From assembly GCF_028291745.1 (NCBI RefSeq), contig NZ_JAQGNQ010000068.1, forward strand, positions 1 through 64,000: a DNA stretch of 64,000 nucleotides. Reading direction: 5' to 3'. The position numbers were made by a program, and so were the translations under genes. The notes beneath the pieces are model-generated. The model was given only the letters and a program-made list of their open reading frames with translations, was not told the DNA's origin and did no database searches. The DNA is from Ramlibacter sp. GTDB taxonomy: Bacteria > Pseudomonadota > Gammaproteobacteria > Burkholderiales > Burkholderiaceae_C. Positions 8,207-16,653 of this stretch are shown here, in pieces. The stretch's first letter is position 1. Every line of letters begins with the position of its first letter.

Positions 8207-9591
8207 AGCGACTGGTCATTCTCGCGGGCGCGCTGCTCGCCGGCTGCGCACTGCAACCGACCTACCAGCGTCCGGCGCTGCCGGTGCCGGGGGCCTGGCC
8301 CACGGGTGCCGCGTATGGCGAGCAGCCAGGCGCCGGCACGACGCCGGCGGCCGACGTCGGCTGGCGCAACTTCCTCACCGACGCGCGCCTGCAAAGGCTG
8401 GTGGAGATCGCGCTCGCGAACAACCGCGACCTGCGCGTCGCCGCGCTGCACGTGGCGCAGGTGCAGGCGCAATATCGCATCCAGCGCGCCGCGCAATTCC
8501 CGTCGGTGGACGCCAATGCCGAACTGCGGCGTACCGGCGGCAGCGGCGGAGCGACGCGCGGCTACAGCGCCGGGCTGTCGGCCGCCTGGGAACTCGATTT
8601 CTTCGGGCGGCTGCGCAGCCTCAGCGACGCGGCCTTGCAGCAGTACCTGGCCTCGCGCGAGGCGCAGCAGGCGTTCCACATCCTGCTCGTATCCCAGGTG
8701 ACCGACCAGTACCTGGCGCTGCTCGCCTCCGACGAACTGCTGGCCGTGACGCAGCGGACGCTGCAATCCGCGCAGGCCTCGCTGCAGCTCACGCAACTGC
8801 AGCTGCGCGTCGGCGCCGGAACGGAGCTCGCGGTGCGCCAGGCCGAGACGGTGGTGGAGCAGGCCCAAGCCGACCAGGAGGCGCAGGTGCGTGCGCGCGC
8901 CCAGGCCGAGAACGCACTGGTGCTGCTGCTGGGAGAGGCCTTGCCAGCGGACCTTCCGCCGGTGGTCCCCTTCAACGCGCAGGCCTTCCTCACGGACCTT
9001 GCGGCCGGCGTTCCCTCGGACCTGCTCCAGCGGCGTCCGGACGTCATGCAGGCGGAGGCACAGCTGCGCGCGGCGAACGCCAACATCGGCGCTGCCCGCG
9101 CGGCTTTCTTCCCCTCCATCAGCCTCACCGGTTCGCTGGGCACGGCGAGCAGCGCGCTGTCCGGCCTGTTCGGCGCCGGCTCGCTGGCCTGGGGATTCAT
9201 CCCGTCGATCACGGCACCCATCTTCAACGCCGGCCAGCTCCGGGCGGAACTCGACGTCGCGAAGATCGAGAAGGACATCGGCGTGGCGCAGTACGAAAAG
9301 GCGATCCAGACCGCCTTCAGCGAGGTAGCCAGCGGCCTTGCCGCGCGCAGCACGTACGAGCGGCAGGTGGCAGCGCTGGAGCGGCTGGTCACGGCGAGCC
9401 AGCAGGCGCTGGACCTGGCGCAGCTGCAGTTCCGCACCGGCAGCGCCAGTTACCTCGCAGTGCTCACGGAGCAGCGCAACCTGTATGGCGCGCAGCAGGA
9501 ACTGGTGCAGGTGCGGCTCGCGCGCATGACGAACCTGGTGGACCTGTACCGGTATCTCGGAGGTGGATGGCGGGAGCGCACCGGCGCGTGA
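8203..9591 (+). CDS. Outer-membrane efflux channel lipoprotein (NodT/OprM family)
   Basis: A 462-residue TolC-like channel subunit. A lipoprotein signal (MKRLVILAGALLAGC, Cys15) is followed by the family start CALQPTYQRPALPVP and two repeated outer-membrane-efflux domains, with the first conserved helix at about residues 60-95 (LVEIALANNRDLRVAAL) and the second around 285-330 (LLQRRPDVMQAEAQLRAANA). Its ATG overlaps the pump stop codon by four bases (ATGA), indicating translational coupling. It completes the tripartite pump. A double hairpin follows at 9621-9678. Confidence 0.93.
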   Translation: MKRLVILAGALLAGCALQPTYQRPALPVPGAWPTGAAYGEQPGAGTTPAADVGWRNFLTDARLQRLVEIALANNRDLRVAALHVAQVQAQYRIQRAAQFPSVDANAELRRTGGSGGATRGYSAGLSAAWELDFFGRLRSLSDAALQQYLASREAQQAFHILLVSQVTDQYLALLASDELLAVTQRTLQSAQASLQLTQLQLRVGAGTELAVRQAETVVEQAQADQEAQVRARAQAENALVLLLGEALPADLPPVVPFNAQAFLTDLAAGVPSDLLQRRPDVMQAEAQLRAANANIGAARAAFFPSISLTGSLGTASSALSGLFGAGSLAWGFIPSITAPIFNAGQLRAELDVAKIEKDIGVAQYEKAIQTAFSEVASGLAARSTYERQVAALERLVTASQQALDLAQLQFRTGSASYLAVLTEQRNLYGAQQELVQVRLARMTNLVDLYRYLGGGWRERTGA

Positions 9592-9620
9592 TCGGTGCCC
9601 GGATCTGCCGAAAGTAAAAA

Positions 9621-9648
9621 CGCAGCGCGTACCAAGGCACGCGCTGCG
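9621..9648 (-). terminator. Intrinsic terminator for the porin gene
   Basis: A perfect 10-bp stem (CGCAGCGCGT / ACGCGCTGCG) with an 8-base loop. On the minus strand it is followed by a run of T (AAAAA at 9616-9620 on plus). It lies about 60 bases beyond the porin stop and can also end the convergent efflux operon. Confidence 0.7.
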
Positions 9649-9651
9649 AAG

Positions 9652-9678
9652 GGCCTGGCCGGAAGGTCCGGCCAGGCC
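9652..9678. terminator. Second GC-rich hairpin between convergent operons
   Basis: A perfect 12-bp stem (GGCCTGGCCGGA / TCCGGCCAGGCC) with a 3-base loop, three bases from the preceding hairpin. There is no T-run on either side, so it is either a rho-independent backup or a 3'-end stabiliser. Confidence 0.45.
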
Positions 9679-9708
9679 TGGAGCGATCAGGTCAAGGGCA
9701 GGAAGGCA

Positions 9709-10833
9709 TCAGAAGCTGTGGCGCACGCCCACGTCGAAACCGGTGGATGAAGCATTGCCCACCCCGGCGCCGATCGTCGCGCCGCCCAGTGCGATGGCGG
9801 AGCCATCCTGGTTCTTCACGCGCGCCACCGTCGTGTAGATCGCGGTGCGCTTGGAGAGGTTGTACACGTAGCCGAGTGCCAGCTTGCCGGCGCGCGGATT
9901 GGCAAGGCCGGGGGTGTTCATGTCCGCCTTGTAGGTGGAGTAGGAGGTGCGGATCGTCCCGGGGCCGACCGGCACGTTGGCGCCCACCAGCCACTGCGTG
10001 CCCTCCACGGCCGCCAGGCTGTCGCGGCGGTCACGGCCGTATTCCGCCATGACCTGCACCACGCCGAAGTCCCACTGGCCGCCCACGTTCCAGGTCTTGA
10101 AGTCGCCGGTGCCGGCGGTCTGTGCGAACTTCGTGCGCCCGTAGGACGCCGACACGTCGAGCGGCCCCATCGCATAGCCGCCGCGCACGCCGAAGCCATT
10201 GCCGTCGTGCTCGGTCGTGGCGCCGTTCTGCACGTTCTCTCCCAGGAAATACTGCGCCTGCCCGTAGAAGCCGCGCAGGTTCGAGGGCAGGAAGTAGCCG
10301 ACGGAGTTGGACGCGCGCCCCAGCACGCCAGCGGTGCCCGAGGGCGCCAGCCCGTTGGCGGCGGCGCCCGCGAAGCCCAGCGAGGTGCCGACGCCGTTCG
10401 TGAGGAACGGGTCGTACTTCAGCAGGCCCAGGAACGGCGCGGTGTAGTCGCGGCCCGCGCGCACTTCGCCCCAGTCACCTTCCAGGCTGAGGGTGGAACG
10501 GCGGTTGAAATTGAGGCCGCTGCCCGCCTGTGCCGTGACGGCCTGGTTGCCGGCCGGAATGGCCCCGCCGGCACGCCCGTCATCGGTGCCCAGGCTGCCT
10601 TCCAGCCAGAACGAAGCCGCGAGGCCGCCGCCCAGGTCTTCCCTGCCGCGCACGCCGATCCGCGAGCTGTTGTAGCCGGAGTTCGTGAGCTGCGTGATGC
10701 GGGTCGAGCCGGGACCGCTGGCGCTGCCGTGTTCCACGGTGGTATCGATGATGCCGAACAGCGTCACCGACGACTGCGCGGATGCTGCACCGGCGGCGGT
10801 CATCACGGCCAGCGGAATGAGGACTTTCTTCAT
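9709..10833 (-). CDS. Trimeric Gram-negative porin (Burkholderiales OmpC-like)
   Basis: A 374-residue general-diffusion porin. The signal peptide is residues 1-19 (MKKVLIPLAVMTAAGAASA). The mature start QSSVTLFGIIDTTVEH is the usual first strand of betaproteobacterial porins, followed by alternating beta-strands with loop Gly/Asn and ending in an aromatic residue (DVGVRHSF; the C-terminal Phe is the outer-membrane assembly signal). Its ATG overlaps the stop of the upstream DUF4148 gene in an ATGA arrangement, so the two are coupled. A terminator with a T-run lies just downstream. Confidence 0.9.
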   Translation of the reverse strand: MKKVLIPLAVMTAAGAASAQSSVTLFGIIDTTVEHGSASGPGSTRITQLTNSGYNSSRIGVRGREDLGGGLAASFWLEGSLGTDDGRAGGAIPAGNQAVTAQAGSGLNFNRRSTLSLEGDWGEVRAGRDYTAPFLGLLKYDPFLTNGVGTSLGFAGAAANGLAPSGTAGVLGRASNSVGYFLPSNLRGFYGQAQYFLGENVQNGATTEHDGNGFGVRGGYAMGPLDVSASYGRTKFAQTAGTGDFKTWNVGGQWDFGVVQVMAEYGRDRRDSLAAVEGTQWLVGANVPVGPGTIRTSYSTYKADMNTPGLANPRAGKLALGYVYNLSKRTAIYTTVARVKNQDGSAIALGGATIGAGVGNASSTGFDVGVRHSF

Positions 10834-11168
10834 TGCAGGTTTCCTCCAGCGCTGTGAGCGGTGCCACGCGGCGAGGCGTCGACCTGGTTCTCCGGCGACC
10901 CGATCCGGCCGGGCGCGAGCATGTCGCCGTTGCGGCTCGCGTCCTGCTGCTGCACCTGTGCGCGCACGATGCCACTGCCCTGCGGCTGCCGATAGAGGTC
11001 GGGGCGAAGTTCGCGCTGCGTGTAGCCCGAAGCGCCGATGACGTCGCCGCTCTGCACGGCCTGGAAATACTCCTGTTCGACCTGGGCGCGGGTCTTGGCC
11101 TGCGCGCCGGCCACACCTGCCAGCCCGGCGAGCAAGCCCAGGACGACGGTGTTGCGGATGCGGTTCAT
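10830..11168 (-). CDS. DUF4148 exported protein upstream of the porin
   Basis: A 112-residue secreted protein: signal peptide residues ~1-24 (cleavage after GVAGAQA), then one DUF4148 unit, KTRAQVEQEYFQAVQSGDVI. DUF4148 proteins are small periplasmic or secreted proteins common in Burkholderiales and of unknown function. A second degenerate copy of the unit follows (VRAQVQQQDASRNGDMLAPG). ATG 11168 is selected because it opens the signal peptide. The gene ends inside the porin start codon region. A paralogue with three clean repeat units lies at 15233. Confidence 0.8.
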   Translation of the reverse strand: MNRIRNTVVLGLLAGLAGVAGAQAKTRAQVEQEYFQAVQSGDVIGASGYTQRELRPDLYRQPQGSGIVRAQVQQQDASRNGDMLAPGRIGSPENQVDASPRGTAHSAGGNLQ

Positions 11169-11279
11169 GCTGCGATTCCTTTTTCTACATCCGTCTCGCT
11201 TGCTCCGGGAATCGGGCAGCGATCGGATGCGCTCACGATAGGAAGCGCAGCGCACGGGACGATGGCCCGCGCATGACGG

Positions 11280-12764
11280 CTATGTCAGGGGATTGCCGGA
11301 GAAGCGCAATGTGAAAGTGGTGGTGCGGCCGGCGCCGCTGTCCACGGCGACGGTGCCGCCGTGCATCTCCATGATGGAGTGCACGATGGCCAACCCGAGG
11401 CCGGAGCCCGAGGCGGAGCCCTGCCGCGATGCGTCGACGCGATAGAAGCGTTGGAAGATGTGTGGCTGGTGTTCGGCCGGAATGGGCGGTCCGTCGTTGG
11501 CGACTTCCAGCGTGCACGACCGGTCCGCCGCGACGCGCGCGCGCAGCCGGATCGCCGACCCCGGCGGCGTGTGCTGCAGCGCATTGGAAACCAGGTTGCC
11601 GAGAGCGCGCACGAGCATGCTCTCGTCGGCCCAGGCGCGCGCCGGCACGCCATCCGGTGACTGCATGTCCAACCGCAGCACCACCCCACGCTCTTCCGCC
11701 AGCAGCTCGAAGTAGCCCGCCACGCGCTGCAGCGCCTGGTCCAGGTCCACCCAGTGCGCGGCGGGGGCCGGCTGGTTGTCGGCGCGTGCCAGGAACAGCA
11801 TGTTGGTGATCATGCGCGAGAGCCGCTCGTACTCCTCCACCGCGGACTCCAGCACCGCCCGGTACTCGTCGGCCGTGCGGGGCCGCGAGAGCGCCACCTG
11901 CGCCTCGCCCATCAGGTTGCCCAGAGGCGTGCGCAGGTCGTGCGCGAGGTCCGACGAGAAGGCCGAGAGCCGCTCGAACGAGTCCTGCAGGCGATCCAGC
12001 ATGCGGTTGAACGCCCGCGTGGATTCCGCCATCTCCGCCGGCGCACCCTCCAGCGGCATGCGCTCGTGCAGGTCGCTCGCGCCCACGCGGCTGGCGGTGG
12101 CGCCGAAGCGGCGCACGCTCACGACGATGCGGCGCGCGATACCCAGGCCGAGCAATGCGGACAGCACCCCGGCGGCGCAGAGCGCGATCGCGAGCTCGCG
12201 GCGATTGCGGTCGCGCAGCGCGCGCGAAGGCGTGGTCTCGACCGCCAGGGTCGCGAGCAGCACCCGCGCCGGCCGCTCCTGCGTGGCGGGCAGCGGCAGC
12301 CGCGCGCGCAGCAGCCGGTAGCGCCCGCCGTCGGCCGCCTGCCAGGTCACGGTGGATTGCCCCAGTTGGTCGCGCAGCTGGTCCATCTGGCGACGGGTCG
12401 GATCGGGCGGCAGCAGCTGCGCGGCCAGCAGTTGGCGCGGCAGCGCCTCCTGCGGCACGTCGAACTGCGGCGACCTGGCAAGCAGCGCTGCGTCGCGCTC
12501 CTCCACCACCTCCAGGTGCAGGCGCGGGGTGCGGCGCCCTGCGCGCGTCACCAGGCGCGGCAGGACGGCCGGGTCGTTGCCTGCCGCGGCGAGGTCGTCC
12601 CGCAGCAGGGCCAGGTTGGACAGGAGGAGCAGCTCGGTCTCCTCGCGCAGCTCGCCGCCCAGCCGGCTGTCCATCAGCATTCCCAGCAGCAGGATGGTGA
12701 GCCCGGAGACCAGCGCGATGGCGGCGGCGATCTGCGCCGTCAGCGAGTGGCGCAGGGCCTTCAC
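11280..12764 (-). CDS. Sensor histidine kinase (CusS/IrlS heavy-metal type)
   Basis: A 494-residue membrane kinase. It has TM1 at about residues 11-30, a ~155-residue periplasmic sensor, TM2 at about 190-210 and a HAMP segment. The H-box is [14 protein letters not shown] with the phosphorylated His at 275. The N-box is [14 protein letters not shown] and the G-box [16 protein letters not shown]. The initiator is GTG at 12764, which overlaps the regulator's stop codon (GTGA). A longer upstream frame exists only because the regulator gene is open in that frame. The closest family architecture is the heavy-metal sensor kinase group; the ligand is unproven. Confidence 0.88.
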   Translation of the reverse strand: MKALRHSLTAQIAAAIALVSGLTILLLGMLMDSRLGGELREETELLLLSNLALLRDDLAAAGNDPAVLPRLVTRAGRRTPRLHLEVVEERDAALLARSPQFDVPQEALPRQLLAAQLLPPDPTRRQMDQLRDQLGQSTVTWQAADGGRYRLLRARLPLPATQERPARVLLATLAVETTPSRALRDRNRRELAIALCAAGVLSALLGLGIARRIVVSVRRFGATASRVGASDLHERMPLEGAPAEMAESTRAFNRMLDRLQDSFERLSAFSSDLAHDLRTPLGNLMGEAQVALSRPRTADEYRAVLESAVEEYERLSRMITNMLFLARADNQPAPAAHWVDLDQALQRVAGYFELLAEERGVVLRLDMQSPDGVPARAWADESMLVRALGNLVSNALQHTPPGSAIRLRARVAADRSCTLEVANDGPPIPAEHQPHIFQRFYRVDASRQGSASGSGLGLAIVHSIMEMHGGTVAVDSGAGRTTTFTLRFSGNPLT

Positions 12765-13435
12765 TGTGCCCGCTCGTCGAAGACGTAGCCGACGCCGCGG
12801 ATGGTGTGGATCAGCTTTTGCGGGAAAGGATCGTCGAGCTTGGCGCGCAGCCGGCGCACCGCGACGTCGACGACGTTGGTGTCGCTGTCGAAGTTCATGT
12901 CCCACACGTTTTCGGCAATCAAGGTGCGCGAGCACATCTCCCCGGCATGCCGCATGAAGTATCCCAGCAGCGCGTATTCCTTGACGGTCAGCTCCACGCG
13001 CTGGCCCGATCGCGTGACCCGGCGCCGCAAGGGATCTACCTCCACGTCCGCGAAACGCAGCGGCTGCTCGCTCTGCATGCTGCCGCGGCGCAGGATGTTC
13101 TGCACGCGCGCCAGCAGCTCCGAAAAGGCAAAGGGTTTCACCAGGTAGTCCTCGGCACCGAGCTGGAGGCCCTTGACGCGGTCCTCCACGGCGTCACGCG
13201 CGGTGAGGAACAGCACGGGGGTGGGCTGCTGGCGCCGGATCCCCTGCAGCACCTCCCAGCCCTCGAGGCCGGGCAGCATCACGTCCAGCAGGATCAGGTC
13301 GTAGCGGCTGGTGGTGGCGAGGTGCAGGCCGTCGAAGCCGTCGCTGGCGACGTCCACCACGTAACCCTGCTCCATCAGGCCCTTGCGGACATAGGCGGCG
13401 GTTTTCGGTTCGTCTTCGACGATCAGGATGCGCAT
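12761..13435 (-). CDS. OmpR-family response regulator (CopR/CusR/IrlR type)
   Basis: A 224-residue two-domain regulator. The receiver domain has acidic residues in IVEDEP (7-9), phosphoacceptor Asp51 ([10 protein letters not shown]) and the conserved Lys in [14 protein letters not shown]. The C-terminal winged helix carries the typical [18 protein letters not shown] and [17 protein letters not shown] segments. ATG 13435 starts the canonical MRILIVEDE. It is coupled to the kinase downstream. The box at 13499-13523 lies in the divergent promoter region shared with the COG4280 gene, suggesting autoregulation. Confidence 0.92.
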   Translation of the reverse strand: MRILIVEDEPKTAAYVRKGLMEQGYVVDVASDGFDGLHLATTSRYDLILLDVMLPGLEGWEVLQGIRRQQPTPVLFLTARDAVEDRVKGLQLGAEDYLVKPFAFSELLARVQNILRRGSMQSEQPLRFADVEVDPLRRRVTRSGQRVELTVKEYALLGYFMRHAGEMCSRTLIAENVWDMNFDSDTNVVDVAVRRLRAKLDDPFPQKLIHTIRGVGYVFDERAQ

Positions 13436-13498
13436 GGAGGATGATGGTTGGCAAGCTGCAGTCTGGCCGGCCTCGCGCACTGCCCGATGACGGCAGGA

Positions 13499-13523
13499 TT
13501 TCAGCACTGTAATCCGCGCGTCA
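13499..13523 (+). promoter_or_regulatory. Putative heavy-metal response-regulator box, copy B
   Basis: Core TGTAATCCGCGCG at 13508-13520, preceded by TTTCAGCAC and followed by TCA. It lies midway between the divergent regulator gene (starts at 13435) and the COG4280 gene (starts at 13590), the position expected for a shared, autoregulated operator. Confidence 0.55.
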
Positions 13524-13589
13524 AGCGCCGGCAGGGCGGGTTTCCTATCGTCCCCCGGTTCCTCCAACAACCGCTGCCGGAGCGTTTCC

Positions 13590-14609
13590 ATGACAAGCTG
13601 GTCTTCCGCGGGCCCTACGGTGCTCGCCTCCTTCCTCGCCTCGCTGGTCGAGTTCGTCGAAGCCCTCACCATCGTGCTGGCCGTGGGTCTCACGCGCGGC
13701 TGGAAGTCGTCCCTGCTGGGAACGGCTGCCGGCGTCGCGGCACTGGTGGCCCTGGTCGCGGCGCTGGGGCCTTCGCTGCAGTCGATTCCGCTGGCACAGC
13801 TGCAGCTGGCCGTGGGCTTGCTGCTCCTGCTGTTCGGCATGCGCTGGCTGCAAAAGGCGGTGCTGCGCTCCGCCGGCGTGATCGCGCTGCGCGACGAGGC
13901 GCTCGAGTTCTCGACCCGGACGCGGGCCCTGCAGGGTGATCCACGGGGGGGCGGTGGCATCGACGCCACCGGCTTCCTCACCGCCTTCAAGGCGGTGCTG
14001 CTGGAGGGCATCGAAGTGGTGTTCGTGGTGGTGGCGCTGAGCCTCAAAGGCGGCATGCTGCTGCCCGCGTCGGCCGGTGCGCTGCTCGCCCTCCTGCTCG
14101 TGGCCCTGCTCGGCCTGCTGCTGCACCGCCCGCTCGCGACGGTGCCGGAGAACACGCTGAAGTTTTCGGTGGGCGTGATGCTCACCGCATTCGGCACCTA
14201 CTGGACCGGCGAGGGGCTGGGCTTCGCCTGGCCCGGGTCGGACGCGATCGTTCTGCTCCTGATCGCCGCCTTCCTGGCCATGGGTTGGCTGCTGGCCAGG
14301 GCCTGCGCGCGGCTGCCGGCGCCGCCGGCCCGGACGCCCTCCAGCAGCGGCTCGCCGGCACGCGCGCCACGCGGCCTGCTGCCCACGATGGTCGGCGAGC
14401 TGCTGGGGCTGTTCGTCGACGATCTGTGGCTCGCCTTCGGCATTGCCGGCTGGGTGCTGCTCTCGGCGGCGCTGCTGTCGCTGGACGCCCGCGTCGCCGC
14501 TTCGGCACCCGCCCTGTTTCCTGCCGGCCTCGCTGGCGTGCTGGCGGTCAGTGCGTGGCGCCGCGCCCTCGCCGCGGCTCCATTGGCTCGCAGCACCGAG
14601 TTGCACTGA
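13590..14609 (+). CDS. COG4280-type polytopic membrane protein, putative transporter
   Basis: A 339-residue protein with about eight hydrophobic segments and an evident two-fold repeat: [15 protein letters not shown] (E21, E24) in the first half and [15 protein letters not shown] (E139, E142) in the second. Each puts an E-x-x-E pair in a membrane helix, reminiscent of the REGLE-type motif of FTR1 iron permeases and of other cation transporters. It fits the uncharacterised COG4280 group. Divergent transcription from a heavy-metal-type two-component system, with the operator-like box between them, suggests metal-ion transport. That is inference; no substrate can be read from the sequence. Confidence 0.6.
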   Translation: MTSWSSAGPTVLASFLASLVEFVEALTIVLAVGLTRGWKSSLLGTAAGVAALVALVAALGPSLQSIPLAQLQLAVGLLLLLFGMRWLQKAVLRSAGVIALRDEALEFSTRTRALQGDPRGGGGIDATGFLTAFKAVLLEGIEVVFVVVALSLKGGMLLPASAGALLALLLVALLGLLLHRPLATVPENTLKFSVGVMLTAFGTYWTGEGLGFAWPGSDAIVLLLIAAFLAMGWLLARACARLPAPPARTPSSSGSPARAPRGLLPTMVGELLGLFVDDLWLAFGIAGWVLLSAALLSLDARVAASAPALFPAGLAGVLAVSAWRRALAAAPLARSTELH

Positions 14610-14749
14610 GACCGTCGCCGAGGCGTCCCGGTGGTGTTCAGCCCTCCTGCTCGAGGTGACTTCCATCGGTTGACGCAGCAAGCCGTCAACTCCGACGATG
14701 ACCCTCGAGGGGCTCGGGGCCTGGCGGCGATCCGAAGGTCACGGCGACG

Positions 14750-14869
14750 TTGGCCGTGGAGGGGGCCATGAATGGCACTGGCAACGGCGCCGACGACTAC
14801 CTGACGAAGCCGTTTTCGCCGCGCTGGATGCTGGCCCGCATCCGTGCGCTGCTGCGCCGGGTGAGGATG
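14750..14869 (+). pseudogene. Fragment of a response-regulator receiver domain
   Basis: About 40 codons in one frame read GADDYLTKPFSPRWMLARIR followed by ALLRR, the conserved beta5/alpha5 end of OmpR-family receiver domains (with the invariant Lys-Pro). The phosphoacceptor half and the DNA-binding domain are missing, and the flanking frame is unrelated. It is a decayed paralogue of the regulator at 12761. Confidence 0.6.
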
Positions 14870-14874
14870 CGCGG

Positions 14875-15063
14875 CACCCAGCGTCGGCCTCGGCGCAGCG
14901 ACTGCTCGACGGCGCATCGACCACGCTGGTCGCGCCCGACGCGCCCGGGCAGCCGGCAGGGGGAAGCGATTTCGCAGCGCTCGCGTCCGCGCACAGCCGC
15001 GCGCTCTCGCGCCTGTCCCGGGAGATGGCCGATGCGATCCGCGCGCTCCAGAGCGGTCCCTGA
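14875..15063 (+). pseudogene. Possible C-terminal scrap of a PqiC/DUF330-type lipoprotein
   Basis: A different frame from the preceding fragment gives about 62 codons ending in SRALSRLSREMADAIRAL before a stop at 15063. This resembles the final amphipathic helix of ABC-transport auxiliary lipoproteins (PqiC family). The resemblance rests on a short segment only. No signal peptide or lipobox is present. Confidence 0.25.
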
Positions 15064-15109
15064 AGCGGCCGCTGCAAACGAAGCGATCGCCGCCGGTGCG
15101 TGACGCCGA

Positions 15110-15122
15110 TGTAATCCGCGCG
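15110..15122 (+). promoter_or_regulatory. Putative heavy-metal response-regulator box, copy C
   Basis: Core TGTAATCCGCGCG, identical to copy B over 13 bases, placed about 110 bases before the DUF4148 gene that starts at 15233. The left flank (GTGACGCCGA) is less like copies A and B. Confidence 0.45.
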
Positions 15123-15232
15123 AAAGCTTGCCGTCGCCGATGCCTTCCTATCCTCACAGCATCCGGTCGCAGAGCCTGGCTCCTCGGGCCTGCGCTGAAC
15201 CGGATGCAATGGTGAAGTTGAAAGGAACCGAG

Positions 15233-15835
15233 ATGAACTACCAGCACAAGCTGGCGGCGGCCGTCCTGCTGGCCGCGGTCGCGGGCGTAGTGTCCGCGCA
15301 GGGGCTGACGCGGGCCCAGGTGGAGGCCCAAACGATGCAGGCCATCAGGAACGGCGACATCATGGCTCCCGGCGACGCGGGCCTGACCTATCGGCAGGAA
15401 GATCCGGCCGCCTACCCGGCCCAGCCCGCGCCGCCACCCGGCAAGACGCGCGCGCAGGTCAAGGCCGAAACCATGACCGCCATCCGCAACGGCGACATCC
15501 TCGCTCCCGGCGACGCCGGCGAGACCTTGGCGCAGGAGTATCCCGCCGAATACCCGGCCAAGCCCATCGTGGTCGGCAAGACCCGCGCCGAGGCGAGGGA
15601 AGAACGCGACATCGCGGTCCGGGACGGCGACATCCTCGCTCCTGGCGAGGCCGGAATGACCTTGGCCCAGGAGGAGCCGGCGATGTACGCGGCGCAGCGG
15701 GCGGCGGATGCGCCCATCTTGGCCAAGCTGCAAGCGCAAGAGGCCGCGCGAGAGGCGGCGCAGGCGGCGTTGCTGAACGGGACGCTGCAGCCGGCGCAGT
15801 CCGCGGCGACCATGCCGGGGATCGCTGCGCAGTAG
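15233..15835 (+). CDS. DUF4148 repeat protein with three tandem units
   Basis: A 200-residue exported protein with a signal peptide through about residue 22 (VAGVVSAQ). Three copies of a ~45-residue unit follow: TRAQVEAQTMQAIRNGDIMA, TRAQVKAETMTAIRNGDILA and TRAEAREERDIAVRDGDILA, each continuing with APG(D/E)AG and an E-P/Y-x-x-YPA element. An Ala/Gln-rich helix closes the protein. Function is unknown for the family. Start 15233 follows AAAGGAACCGAG, a fair ribosome-binding site. Internal duplication explains the direct DNA repeats seen here. It is preceded by copy C of the regulator box. Confidence 0.8.
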   Translation: MNYQHKLAAAVLLAAVAGVVSAQGLTRAQVEAQTMQAIRNGDIMAPGDAGLTYRQEDPAAYPAQPAPPPGKTRAQVKAETMTAIRNGDILAPGDAGETLAQEYPAEYPAKPIVVGKTRAEAREERDIAVRDGDILAPGEAGMTLAQEEPAMYAAQRAADAPILAKLQAQEAAREAAQAALLNGTLQPAQSAATMPGIAAQ

Positions 15836-15872
15836 CAGCCGGCGCGTCGTGCACGACTCGACGCGACGCAGG

Positions 15873-15890
15873 AGGGGCTTCGCGGCCCCT
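15873..15890 (+). terminator. Hairpin after the DUF4148 repeat gene
   Basis: A 6-bp stem (AGGGGC / GCCCCT) with a 6-base loop, 38 bases after the stop codon. No T-run follows, so terminator function is only likely. Confidence 0.35.
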
Positions 15891-16234
15891 GACGTGCGCT
15901 GCCGGTTCCCGTGTGCGCCGGCATTGCGAATGTCATCGCTGATGGGCGCGTGAAACCGCCAGGTAATCCCCCGTCCGCACAGTGCCCCCCCTCCCTGCTT
16001 CTTGTGGAGAGTGCCATGCAGCCCCTTTGGACGAAGCCCGTCAGCCGGAGAGACTCGAGCAGCTTGAGCAAGCTCCAAAGTGGCGCTTCTGCCGAGGCTC
16101 AGCTCGAGAGATCGCCGTCTGGGTACGCACACTGCTGGCCCGAAGGTTCCGACCCTGCTCATCGTGATTGGCCGATGCACCGCCGCCCTGCGCGACCGCA
16201 TGCTGTTCCCATGTCTTTACCAGGAGAGATTGAC
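15891..16234. other. Gene-free leader region before the YXWGXW-type gene
   Basis: About 340 bases with no convincing gene. Several frames stay open but show no recognisable domain. The last 30 bases contain CAGGAGAGAT, the ribosome-binding site of the next gene. Confidence 0.4.
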
Positions 16235-16579
16235 ATGAAGCACAACAAGGTGATTGCAGCACTCGCGACCGCGGGTGGGCTCTTCGCGATGAGCGGCGCC
16301 CATGCCTTCGTCCCGGCCGTGGTGGCCGGCATCGCCGCCCTTAGCGGCGCGGCGATCGGCGGCGCGGCGGCACAAGCGCACAATCCGCCCGCAGTGGCGG
16401 TTGTCCCGAGCACCCCGACGGTGGTGCTGGGCGGTCCGCCCGCTACGGTGGAGGAAGTGATCCCGGCGCCGCGGGAAGGCTATCAATGGGAGCGGGGCCA
16501 CTACGAGATCAACAACGGCGCCTCTACCTGGGTGACAGGCCACTGGGTCGCCAATGACGTGGTCATCTACGAACACTGA
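16235..16579 (+). CDS. Small exported protein with a C-terminal WxxGHY/WVTGHW motif (YXWGXW type)
   Basis: A 114-residue protein with a signal peptide (MKHNKVIAALATAGGLFAMSGAHA), a Gly/Ala-rich hydrophobic stretch (AALSGAAIGGAAAQA) and a C-terminal repeat module, YQWERGHYEINNGASTWVTG followed by HW. This W-x-x-G-x-W/Y repeat is found in small Burkholderiales outer-surface proteins (BcpO-like). Their function is poorly known. A strong AGGAGA ribosome-binding site precedes ATG 16235. A 9-bp perfect hairpin lies just after the stop. Confidence 0.7.
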   Translation: MKHNKVIAALATAGGLFAMSGAHAFVPAVVAGIAALSGAAIGGAAAQAHNPPAVAVVPSTPTVVLGGPPATVEEVIPAPREGYQWERGHYEINNGASTWVTGHWVANDVVIYEH

Positions 16580-16601
16580 CGCGGACTGATCCACCATCAA
16601 C

Positions 16602-16624
16602 AAGGGGCACACAGCGTGCCCCTT
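16602..16624 (+). terminator. Hairpin terminator after the YXWGXW-type gene
   Basis: A perfect 9-bp stem (AAGGGGCAC / GTGCCCCTT) with a 5-base loop, 23 bases after the stop. The 3' side ends in CTT followed by CTCG, a weak T-tract. Confidence 0.55.
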
Positions 16625-16653
16625 CTCGTGAGGGGCTTTACGCATCCACCGCG

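Noticed and set aside
15233..15835. Possible CRISPR-like direct repeats
   Set aside because: The repeats are about 130-150 bases apart, diverged and in frame; they are the coding repeats of a DUF4148 protein. No CRISPR array or cas gene was seen.
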